Shown here piece by piece: positions 45,255 to 55,889 of a stretch of 64,000 nucleotides of DNA; positions within the stretch are counted from its first letter, which is position 1, and every line of letters begins with the position of its first letter. Both the position numbers and the translations under genes were made by a program. The notes under the pieces are model-generated. The model was not told where the DNA came from and did not search any database. It worked only from the letters and a program-made list of their open reading frames with translations. The DNA is from Stomorhina lunata. Its lineage: Eukaryota > Arthropoda > Insecta > Diptera > Rhiniidae. The stretch is from assembly GCA_933228675.1 (NCBI GenBank), contig OW121740.1, positions 55,491,000-55,554,999 of the forward strand, read 5' to 3'.

Positions 45255-45860
45255 TTTATTAAACTTAGAATCTCTATGTCGATTTATTTAAGAAACAGAA
45301 ACTTGGTTTTAGTCTACAGAAGAAATTAACATAATCCTATATATAGTTAAGGAGATATCAGGAAATCAAAAAGCTCTACAAAATTCAGTGTTTTCGTTTT
45401 TCTTTGGACAAACACAAGTTGACTTGGTTTTGCTTGGTGTTCCCACCATAACCACATGAAAGGCGAAAGACTCTTCTTTATATTGAGCGAAAAAAATTTA
45501 CCGAAATTTACCGATCATAGAACAAAGTTCAAGTTTCTGAAAAAAGTCACATAAATTGTTAGGCACAATTTAATCAAAAAGTGTTGCAGTCGTTTAGGCG
45601 TAACTTTTTAATCAAATTTAATTTTAGTGTAAGTCCCGTAGAAGTGGACGGATTTCAATCAAAATTAGTAGAGCTTTTATTTGGATCAACCAATAGAAGT
45701 GTGTCGAATTTCATCAAATTCTGTTGGGAAGTAAAATAAATGTAAAATGGGGGTCCAAACCAGGTACCAAGGAGTACCTGGAGGAGTAACCAAAATCAAG
45801 AGATCTCTTTTTTAGATCAACCGAATTTTATCCAATTCTGTTAAGAATTGCAGATTGTAT
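45255..45860 (-). repeat. F4 repeat, copy 1
   Basis: It is the reverse complement of parts of 52740-53660. The shared text includes GTGTTTTCGTTTTTCTTTGG, AACCACATGAAAGGCGAAAG and GTGTTGCAGTCGTTTAGGC, and the order is inverted. It is non-coding. Confidence 0.75.
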
Positions 45861-45868
45861 TTAGAAAA

Positions 45869-46630
45869 AACAAGTAAGAAAGTGCTATAGTCGGTCAAGC
45901 CCGACCATACGATACCCTTCACCACTAAGGTCAAAGGTGTTATTTTGTATAAAGACAAATATTTGCTTAATTTTGCCATTATACAAACATATTCTCAAAA
46001 CTTATACATTAAAGCTGTTTCCGTCATTTGGACTTATATGAGAGCTAGGGTCAAATGTGGACCAATCACGAAATTAAGCAAATTGATTACAGTTGTTACA
46101 AAAATTATGTATGCAAAAAATAAGCTTAAAATTCTCATTATCTTCGGATTTACGAGCGTTTTAGTAATTTTATCTCATTTAGTGCGTTTTGAGAAAAGAG
46201 TTTGTATGGGAGCTATGGTCAAATGTGGACCGATTTCAATGAAATTTGGTACAGTGATTTAAGTTTACATAAGAAGTATTTGTTTTAAATTTCATGAAAA
46301 AATATTGATATTTGTGGATAATATATCAATTCTGAGAAGTGGGACCTATGGGAGGTACCATAAATAATGCACCGATTTTGACGAATTTCAATATCCATTA
46401 TCAAAAAAATGATCTGTGCCAAATTTAATTAAATTATCTTTAGAATTGAGACCTGTACTTTGATTACATGGTTTACATGGTGGTCCAGACATCGCTAAAT
46501 CGGCTCAGAAAGTGATTCTAAGCCCATTGGTATACTAAAAGGATGGTCTAAGACATATATTTCTATGCGTTACATACATCCGCACAAACTTAAAATACCC
46601 TTTCAACCTATGATGGTGAAGGGAATAAAA
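45869..46630 (+). repeat. F1 repeat, plus copy
   Basis: It starts AACAAGTAAGAAAGTGCTAT and ends ATGATGGTGAAGGGAATA. All internal modules are present except a short gap in the GACGGACGGACATCGC region, which reads CCAGACATCGC. Confidence 0.88.
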
Positions 46631-46639
46631 AAATTAAAG

Positions 46640-47859
46640 AATGTATCTATCTTACAGAAGATAGCTTCACTGTCCTATATATAGACGTGACGCAATTTCA
46701 ACAAGATGACAGTCAAAGAACTAACCATTAAAAGTCTAAAAACTGACTCCACAAAATAACTAAAATATGCAAATTAGTAGCTAATAGATTATTCTATAAA
46801 TAGCTTAACATAACATCATAAAAAAGCATCCACGTCAAGTGTTGGTGGAAATTTGAGATTGTGATAAGGGACATTTCTCTCATAACTCGAAAATCTTATT
46901 TATATTGATCAGTGTCTAAATTAAGGTAGACCTACTTATTTTCCTAACTCCCAAAGAACTGTTTTATAATCTTAGAATTTAACACGATGATTATCTCATA
47001 AACGATCATACCCGCTCACGCAATCTCTGCATGCAAATTCCCCATTTTCCCATCATCATAATCATGCCAAAACGAAATGAATTCGAGATGATGTCATATG
47101 AGTTCTTTAATCATGATCTTAGACATTGGAAGATTTGTTGCTGTAATGATTACATACCTACACTCACATCCATAAAATACATTTATATAATTTTTTATTT
47201 ATATGTCAGCATCATAAAACAGCATGAGACATGCAATATTCTTTACTCCCCACTCTCCCATTTCACCTTTCTTTCTACACACCTTCTTCGATTCTACATC
47301 TACATACGAGTAAAATATCTTTTGTTGATCTTTCATTTCATGATGAGATTACCTTTCTTAACTTAACTTGAAAAAATAAACTTCTCTGTGAGTCCGCACC
47401 TTCTACTCTTTAACACTTTCTTTGTAATTGCCAAAAAAAAAAAAAACAAAAATAATAATAAAAAACTTAAACAAAAAAAACATTGTTAATTTGCAAAAAG
47501 AGTAGAAAAAATATCTCAAAAGTTCTGTGTCTTGTTAATTAGCAACTTTTTGGTTGCGAACAAAAAAACACAGCAACAATTATAATAACACAACCCATAT
47601 CAACCTATTGTGCTGATGATCGCTTACATACAAACATACATACATATGTATGCATATGTGAGTGTGTAAGCTTTGTATGCGTGTATCTCTCTGACTGTGT
47701 TAACTGGGTCAACGTTGTCGTTAAAATATTTTTCCGTAAATTAAATATTCAACAACAAAAAAAAAAATAAAAAAGAATAAAAATAAATAAATAAAAAAAC
47801 TGTTAAGCAAATAAAATCTTTGGTTATTTGTTTGTTTTTGTGGCTAAAAATTTTGTTGG
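46640..47859. other. Mostly unique interval, no gene recognised
   Basis: Ordinary mixed sequence with a poly-A rich part near 47430-47490 and 47750-47800. The open frame at 47031-47366 is hydrophobic, without motifs. Possibly host intronic or intergenic DNA. Confidence 0.4.
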
Positions 47860-47969
47860 CACAGTGGGACTTAATTTTAAGAGAGTAATATAAAAAAAAC
47901 TAAATGAAATCGAAACTGATTCGAACTACTACTATTTCTTTGATATGACAGTAATAGTTCAATATCAAC

Positions 47970-49345
47970 TCTTCCCACCGACATCTTTTCTATAGAAAAC
48001 TCTTGGCCACCGACAACTTTGTTATAGAAAACTCTTGTCCACCCCCAATTTTTTATAGAAAACTCTTGCCTGCGGACAAGTTTTCTATAGAAAACTCTTG
48101 CCAGCCACAACTTTCCTATGTTGAACTTTTGCCCACGGACAAGTTTTCTATCGAAAACTCTTGCCCTCTGACAACTTTTCTATAGAAAACTCTTGCCCAC
48201 CGACAACTTTTCTATAGAAAACTCTTCCCACCGACAACTTTTCTATAGAAAACTTGTGCCCACCGACAACATTTCTATAGAAAACTTGTGCCCACCGACA
48301 ACTTTTCTATAGAAAACTTGTGCCCACCGACAACTTTTCTATAGAAAACTTGTGCCCACCGACAACTTTTCTATAGAAAACTTGTGCCCACCGACAACTT
48401 TTCTATAGAAAACTTGTGCCCACCGACAACTTTTCTATAGAAAACTTGTGCCCACCGACAACTTTTCTATAGAAAACTTGTGCCCACCGACAACTTTTCT
48501 ATAGAAAACTTGTGCCCACCGACAACTTTTCTATAGAAAACTTGTGCCCACCGACAACTTTTCTATAGAAAACTTGTGCCCACCGACAACTTTTCTATAG
48601 AAAACTTGTGCCCACCGACAACTTTTCTATAGAAAACTTGTGCCCACCGACAACTTTTCTATAGAAAACTTGTGCGAACCGACAACTTTCTATAGAAAAC
48701 TTGTGCCCACCGACAACTTTTCTATAGAAAACTTGTGCCCACCGACAACTTTTCTATAGAAAACTTGTGCCCACCGACAACTTTTCTATAGAAAACTTGT
48801 GCCCACCGACAACTTTTCTATAGAAAACTTGTGCCCACCGACAACTTTTCTATAGAAAACTTGTGCCCACCGACAACTTTTCTATAGAAAACTTGTGCCC
48901 ACCGACAACTTTTCTATAGAAAACTTGTGCCCACCGACAACTTTTCTATAGAAAACTTGTGCCCACCGACAACTTTTCTATAGAAAACTTGTGCCCACCG
49001 ACAACTTTTCTATAGAAAACTTGTGCCCACCGACAACTTTTCTATAGAAAACTTGTGCCCACCGACAACTTTTCTATAGAAAACTTGTGCCCACCGACAA
49101 CTTTTCTATAGAAAACTTGTGCCCACCGACAACTTTTCTATAGAAAACTTGTGCCCACCGACAACTTTTCTATAGAAAACTTGTGCCCACCGACAACTTT
49201 TCTATAGAAAACTTGTGCCCACCGACAACTTTTCTATAGAAAACTTGTGCCCACCGACAACTTTTCTATAGAAAACTTGTGCCCACCGACAACTTTTTTA
49301 TAGAAAACTTGTGCCCACCGACAACTTTTTTATGGAAATCTCTTC
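47970..49345 (+). repeat. Satellite B: 32-bp array
   Basis: The unit is TTTTCTATAGAAAACTTGTG followed by CCCACCGACAAC, 32 bp, repeated over about 1.15 kb (some 36 near-identical units) between 48200 and 49330. Units at the left edge (47970-48200) are diverged (CTCTTG in place of CTTGTG). One unit at 48670-48700 lacks one T and has GCGAACC for GCCCACC. TTTTCTATAGAAAA is a perfect palindrome. Confidence 0.97.
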
Positions 49346-50480
49346 CTACGGTTAATTTCTATAGACATTTTCTCAATAAAGGACAATGAAAGAAAAATTT
49401 TGTATACAAATTTTTTCTATGAAAGTAAAATTTTCTATAGAACTTTTTCAATGAAAGGACGATTTTCTATAGAATTTGTTTCTATGAAAGAAAAACCTTC
49501 TACGAAATTTTTTATAAAATGTTTTCTACAAAAGTAAAATTTTCTATGAACATTTTTCCTATGAACGAAAAATTTTCTATAGAAATTTTTCCTATGAACG
49601 AAAAATTTTCTATAGAAATTTTTTCCATGAACGAAAAATTTTCTATAGAAATTTTTTCCATGAACGAAAAATTTTCTATAGAAATTTTTTCTATGAACGA
49701 AAAATTTTCTATAGAAATTTTTTCTATGAACGAAAAATTTTCTATAGAAATGTTTTCTATGAACGAAAAATTTTCTATAGAAATTTTTTCTATGAACGAA
49801 AAATTTTCTATCGAAATTTTTTCTATGGACGAAAAATTTTCTATCGAAATTTTTCTAATGGACGAAAAATTTTCTTTCGAAATTTTTTCTATGGACGAAA
49901 AATTTTCTAAAGAAATTTTTTCTATGAATGAAAAATTTTCTAAAGAAATTTTTTCTATGAACGAAAAATTTTCTAAAGGATTTTTTTCTATGAGCGAAAA
50001 ATTTTCTATGAATGAAAAATTTTTTATAGAAAAATGTTTTGTAGAAATTTTTTCTATGAAGGAAAAATTTTCTATAGACTTTTTCTATGAAGGAAAAATT
50101 TTCTATGGAATTTTTTCCTATGAAAGAAAAACCTTCTGTAGAAATTTTTTCTATGAATGAAGGTTTTCAGTGGATTTTTTTTTTCTATAAACAAAAAATT
50201 TTCTATTAAAAGTTTTTCCATGAAGTTTTTCTTTAGAAATTTTTTATATGAGAGAAAAATTTTCTCTAGAAATGTTTTCTATGAAAGGAAAATTTTCTAT
50301 AGAAATTTATCTATGAAAAAAAAATTCTATAGACATTTTTTGCTATGAAAGAAAAATTTTGTATATAATTTTTTTCTATGAAAGAAAACATTTTTATAGA
50401 TCATTTTTCTATGAAAGAAACATTTTTTATATAATTTTTTTTATGAAAGAATTATTTTCTATAGAAATTTTCTTTAGTAG
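49346..50480 (+). repeat. Satellite C: 33-bp array
   Basis: The unit is AAAAATTTTCTATAGAAATT then TTTTCTATGAACG, 33 bp, clearest from 49560 to 49990 and decaying to 50480. Because 33 is a multiple of three, one frame stays open for over 200 codons with an 11-residue repeat around NEKFSIEIFSM. I regard this as a by-product of the period. Confidence 0.93.
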
Positions 50481-50534
50481 AATAATTTATTATTGAAGAA
50501 ATCACTGGCTTAATGATTTATTTGACCCACTGTA

Positions 50535-51467
50535 CTCTGTCTTCTTGTTTGTCTTTGCAACGTTTTGACGATTCTTAACCTTTTTTTGGCTATCGTTAAC
50601 TGTTTGACCATTAAACCTTCTTCTGTTGATCTTTCTTCACTTCTCCTCTTTCGTCTTTTGTCATAGAAATGGCTTGGAAAAGAAAGAAAAAGAAAGACTA
50701 TTAACAAAAAAGTTGAGTATGGTTAATGTAGTCATGTCACATATGAAAGTGAATCAGTTTGTAAGAATTGTTAACACTAATACACAGGCAAACATATTCA
50801 CATATACATTATAGTTTAGTAGTATTAGTGTATTAAATATTACTGTTCGTTAAAAAAAGAAATTAAAAAAAAAATCGAAATGAGATTAAAAGTGGGTTTT
50901 TATGTGGTCGAGAAAAAAACATAATCAAATGCTTATATTAAATAAATAAACAAGAAAAGAATGCGATTGTCATGTTTAAAAGTAAAATTGATTTTTTGTT
51001 TTTTGAAAATTTATATATAATAAATAATTTTAGAATGATTTAATTTACGATTTTTGGGTTATAGGAAATTTTTAAAAAGATGTAAAAACTTTTTATTGAT
51101 GTCGGTTTTGTTTAAAATCAAGACTTATAACGTTATACTAATAAAGAAGTTTCAAATTACCTAGTACAAGTTGTGAAATTATTGAAAAAATAGATATTTA
51201 ATATTTTTATTGTTATATAGCTAATTTAAATAAATTTAACTGAATCTATAGACAAAATCAATAACTATATTTAGGCGATAATTGCATGTGATGTAAATAA
51301 TTTCCATTAAATTTATAATGATTTTGATATTTTTTTTAATAAAATTCTGACATACAAAATAATAATTGCAAAAATTAAAAATACAATTTTTATCTTTTTG
51401 TTAGTAATATGATCGCAGTTTAATACCAAAAAAAAATTTTAACAAAAAAAATCTTGAAAGAACTTAC
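50535..51467. other. AT-rich interval, nothing recognised
   Basis: No element ends, tandem arrays or convincing frames. Confidence 0.45.
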
Positions 51468-51526
51468 AAAACAAAAGACTTAAGAAACTAACTCATTTTA
51501 CGGAGGCCTTTACTTAAGCAGAAATT

Positions 51527-51577
51527 GACCAACAATAATAACCAACAATAATAACCAACAATAATTGACCAACAATA
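51527..51577 (+). repeat. Short minisatellite at the mariner junction
   Basis: Three to four units of ACCAACAATAAT(A) abut the truncated mariner. The array may have arisen at the breakpoint. Confidence 0.75.
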
Positions 51578-51579
51578 AT

Positions 51580-51985
51580 GCCACACAGCGCACGTCACAA
51601 TTGATTTATTGAAGGAAACATTCGATGAGCGCATAATTTCGCGGAATGGACCTGTCAATTGGCCACCAAGATCGTGCGATTTGACACCACTGGATTATTT
51701 TCTTTGGGGATATGTGAAGTCGCTCGTCTACGCCAACAAACCAGAAACGTTAGGGGACTTGGAAGCCAACATTCGTGGCCCCATATGCTCGAAAAAGTTG
51801 TTGAAAATTGGACCTGTAGAATTGGCTTTATTCGCGCCAGCCGCGGCGGCCACATGCCCGAAATCATATTTAAACATTAATGGCATAAAATTATCCTTCC
51901 AATAAAGCCAAATTGATGGACATTAAAACGATTTTCTTGTGTTTTATTTCAATTCGAAGTTCTATACCTCTAAAAAAACACCCAT
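51580..51985 (+). mobile_element. DD41D element, subfamily A, 5'-truncated copy
   Basis: It begins at the codons for CHTAHVTIDLL and runs to the terminal inverted repeat ending AAAAACACCCAT, followed by TA. Its sequence is nearly the same as the complement of 1111-1540. Confidence 0.92.
51583..51880 (+). pseudogene. DD41D transposase C-terminal fragment
   Basis: It codes for the transposase end from CHTAHVTIDLLKETFDE through TPLDYFLWGYVKSL to ANIRG. A 19-bp deletion near 51777, between two GGC triplets, then shifts the frame. The remaining C-terminus (MLEKVVENWTCR and the HMPEIIFKH end) follows in another frame. The first two catalytic aspartates are absent, so no activity is possible. Compared with the copy at 1216-2293 the remaining residues are almost unchanged. 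Confidence 0.88.
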
Positions 51986-52379
51986 TACTAGCAAATCTTT
52001 ACAGGGCAAAACTTACAAATTCAGAGGATTTTATGGAACTTATGATAATGCCGAAGAAATTATTATTGGGCTATAATTTTCCCTTCCATTTTTGCTTATC
52101 AATCGTTGGATTAGCATATATGTATATTTTGTTGTAGCTATGGTTTAATGAAATCTAGAATCATGATTTAATATGATTAAATTATACTTAAGCAGAGTAA
52201 AGATTGTATCGGGTGAAATATTAAAATTAACACTTAATAAAATTAAGTAAGATAAGTCACCGTAAAGTGAAGAGTTACGAATATCCTCACTAAGAAACTT
52301 ATGTTAGCGTAGCTGTAGTGTTACGACCCTACTGTCATGACAGTAACCTCCTCATGACGCTTCCTGGATCCGCCTAATA

Positions 52380-52640
52380 TGAGGTGTGTATTTTACGGTG
52401 TGGAAACCTGGTGCTACTTACCACTATATTTCGAGCAGCTGCAAATGAGATCAACCATAAACCATTATCAGATGTTACGTTGTGGAGGCTGAATTTACCA
52501 ACAGTGGGCACAGAGCAACTTTCTTGGGTTAAAATCAAACAGTTTTATTTTTATATCATGATTGGGGCGAAAGCTGCCCTTAAGTTGTTCATAAAAAGCT
52601 CCTTTTAGATCTACATCTTTCTGCTCTGTACTCATCTTTC
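52380..52640 (-). pseudogene. LINE endonuclease fragment (copy 4)
   Basis: It is the reverse complement of LINE copy 1 around 3880-4150. Matching text includes the stretch coding for ISFAAARNMVVSSTRF and the LPTVG/KFSLH region. No other LINE parts are attached. Diverged, with small indels. Confidence 0.75.
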
Positions 52641-52739
52641 TAAAGTGGTATTTCTTCATTCATCGAAGTGTAAAAAATGGAAGGTATGATGATGGTACAA
52701 CGATGAAATTTTGCATACTTGTTCAGTTTTATATAGATG

Positions 52740-53660
52740 GTACCTGCGTTGGCCCCCCAATTGTTTAACTATTTTTCTTTCTAATGTATAAGTCGCAATT
52801 CTCAACAGAATTTGATGAAATTCGGCACATCCCTGTAAGTTGTTCCAAAAACTAACTTTAGTTTAAATCAACTGACTTCTTGGGTGCCTGCCTAAGACCC
52901 CCATTTTCACAAAATTTTTTAATATATAAGCCGTAATTCTCATCAGAATTCGGCAAACGTTTATTAATTGATCCAAGAAAGAGTTATACTAATCTTAGAT
53001 TAGATCTCTTGACTCTTTGAGGAACCCCATTTTTCACTTTTTTTATCTCAATGTATAAGCCGGAATTCTTAATAGAATTTAAAAAAAATCGGCACACATC
53101 TATAAGTTTATCAAAGAAAGAGCTCAACCAATTTTAGTTGAAACCAGTCCATTACTTGGTGTACCTACTTTGGATTCCCATTTTCACTTATTTTTCTTCT
53201 CAATATATAAGCCGCAATTCTCAACAAAATTGGATGAAATTCGGCACACGTCTATTAGTTGACCAAAAAAAGAGCTCCACTTATTTAGGTTGAAATTTGA
53301 CGACTCCTAGGGGTACCTGGCTTAGACTTACACTTAAATGCAATTTTATTAAAAAGTTGAGCCTAAACGACTGCAACACTTTCTTCTTAAATTATGCATA
53401 ATTTTGAACTTTGCTCTACGATCGGTAAATTTCTAAAGAAAAGACTTTCGCCTTTCACGTGGTTATGGTGGGAGCATCGAGCTAAACCGAGCCAACTCAG
53501 TTTTTGTCCAAAGAAAAACGAAAACACTGAATTCTGTAGAGCTTTTTTGATTTCCTGATATCTCCTAAACTATATCCGAGATTAAGTTGTTTTCTTCTGC
53601 AGACTAAAACCAAGTTTCTGTATCTTAGCTCAATCGACATCAAGAGTAAAGCTATGAAAC
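52740..53660 (+). repeat. F4 repeat, copy 2, with about 150-bp internal repeats
   Basis: Four diverged units (from about 52777, 52921, 53045 and 53195) each contain 'tataagccgcaattctcaacagaatt', 'gaaattcggcacac' and a '...ccattttcac' end. Then follows the segment shared in inverse with 45255-45860. Confidence 0.75.
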
Positions 53661-53945
53661 TATATTCGATGTATGAGTTACTGAGTTTGATGAAAAATTT
53701 CATCACTTTCCGTTTTAGAACATTAAGCACATTTCAATATCTTTTTTATAAGACATAATATAACTTTTTCTTGAGAACAATTATTGATCCTTAATGTCTA
53801 TACTCTTCTCTATAGAACTACATCATTCGATTTTTCAAAAGCGTTGGTCAAAAAATGGCTTTTTTTGCAGCAGAAATACCATAGTGCGGCGGTATTTCTA
53901 AATTTATCGATAGAAAATATTTTATAAAGAACATTTTTAGGTCAA

Positions 53946-54366
53946 AACAAGTTAGAAAGTGCTAAAGTCGGTCAAGCCCGACTATACGACACCCTTCACC
54001 ATTAAGATCAAAGGTGTTATTTTTCCTGTATAAAGACAAATATTTGCTTAATTTTTCCATCATACAAATATTTTCTCAAAATGTATATACATATTTCAGC
54101 TGTTTCCGTCATTTGTAATTATATGAGAGCTAGGGTCAAATGTTGACCGATTATCTCGAAATTTGGCAAGTTGATTACAGAATTCTCATTTTCTTCAGAT
54201 TTATTAGCGTTTAAGTATGTTTTTTTCTCTCATTTAGTGCGTTTTGGCAGAAGAGTTTGTATGGGAGCTATGGTGAAATGTGGATCGATTTCAGTACAAT
54301 AGTTTTGGTTTACATGGTACCGTAGTTTTGGTTTATATATCAGTATTTGTTTTAAATTTTATGAAA
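53946..54366 (+). repeat. F1 repeat, truncated plus copy
   Basis: It starts AACAAGTTAGAAAGTGCTA and stops in the ATTTTATGAAAAA module where the next F1 copy begins with the same words, as expected for a recombination or tandem event. Confidence 0.82.
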
Positions 54367-55118
54367 AACAAGAAAGAAAGTGCTATAGTCGGTCAAGCCC
54401 GACCATACGATACCCTACACCACTAAGGTCAAAAGTGTTATTTTTCTGTATAAAGACAAATATTTGCCAAATTTTGCCATCATACAAACATTTTCTCAAA
54501 ACTTATATATTTAAGATGTTTCCGACATTTGGACTTATATGAGAGCTAGGGTCAAATGTGAACCGATTATCTCGAAATTTGGCAAATTGATTACAGTTGT
54601 TACAAAATGTATGCAAAAAATAAACTTAAAATTCCCATTATCTTCAGATTTACGAGCGTTTTAATGATATTTGTCTCATTTAGTGCGTTTTTAAAGAAAT
54701 GTTTGTATAGGAGCTATGGTCAAATGTTGACCGATTTTAACAAAATTTGGTACAGTGATTTAGGTTTACATAAGCAGTATTTGATTTAAATTTCATGAAA
54801 AATATTGATATTTGTGGCCAATATATCAATTACGAGAAGTGGCACCTATGGGAAGTACCATAAATAATGGACCGATTTTGACGAATTTTAATAGCCATGG
54901 TTCCATTATCAAAAACATGATCTGTGCCAAATTTCATCAACTTATCTTTAGAATTGCGACCTGTAGTTTGATTACAAGGTTTACATCGACTCAGAAAGTG
55001 ATTCTAAGCCCATTGGTATACTAAAAGTTGGGTCTAAGACAAATATTTCCATGCGTTACATACATCAGCACAAACTTATAATACCCTTTCGACCTATGGT
55101 GGTGAAGGGTATAAAAAT
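54367..55118 (+). repeat. F1 repeat, full plus copy
   Basis: Complete order from AACAAGAAAGAAAGTGCTAT to CTATGGTGGTGAAGGGTATA. The GACGGACGGACATCGC module is shortened. Confidence 0.88.
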
Positions 55119-55169
55119 AGGGAAAATCATAAACTCTAAAACAAAAGACTTAAGAAACGAACTTTCTGA

Positions 55170-55526
55170 AGTATGTTAGACTATTTAAGAAAGACAAAAA
55201 TTTAAAAATTCTATCAAATATTATATAAACAATTGCAGGAAATTACAAATGGAGCATTAATCAATATATAATATAAAATTATTTTACGGCGCCAAATTGT
55301 TCTTAATTAAAAATGTATTTGGTAAGCTCAAATTTTATTTCACAACATTAACTTACGAATACGACTGACAATAAGGCATAATAATAAGTGACCTACATTT
55401 ATATTTTATAACATCTGAATACAAAAATAAAAATAAAGAAAATAATTATTCTTTCCGCTAAAAACTTTAGCACTAATACACTTAAGTATTAGCAAAACAA
55501 AATTATACGTTCCTACAATTTTTTGT

Positions 55527-55581
<55 letters not shown>

Positions 55582-55889
55582 CATACAAAGACACAAATTT
55601 TCAAAGACAAATTCACGAGTACAGGCATGCGTAACTAAAAACCCATTTACCTAAAATACCTGAAAAAATTTATATGAAAAGTAAAATTTATTTTTGCTAA
55701 AATCATATAAATATTTTAGACGTACGTACTGTCGCTACCAGTTGTTGCTGTTGTTGTTGTTGGTTTTGGCCAAATTCGGTCTAAGTATGAGAATGTTTTG
55801 TATTCCGTGTTCTATTAAGTTAAGTAACCAGCAACAATGTTGCTGTTTGTTATTGCATGACAAAGATGATTTCTTTAAAGATAATGTTG
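55170..55889. other. AT-rich interval with an (AT)n run
   Basis: A perfect AT dinucleotide run lies at about 55533-55571. No gene recognised. Confidence 0.5.

Larger units (their letters stand above)
47860..50534. repeat. Unit bounded by CACAGTGGG-type ends enclosing satellites B and C
   Basis: CACAGTGGGAC at 47860 and GACCCACTGTA ending at 50534 are complementary but for the first base and one internal position. The intervening 2.6 kb is almost entirely two tandem arrays. No target duplication was found, so its status as an element is tentative. Confidence 0.4.

Noticed and set aside
47031..47366. 111-codon hydrophobic frame in a mostly unique interval
   Set aside because: No signal peptide pattern, motif or codon bias that I can support. 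Chance frames of this size are expected in 64 kb.
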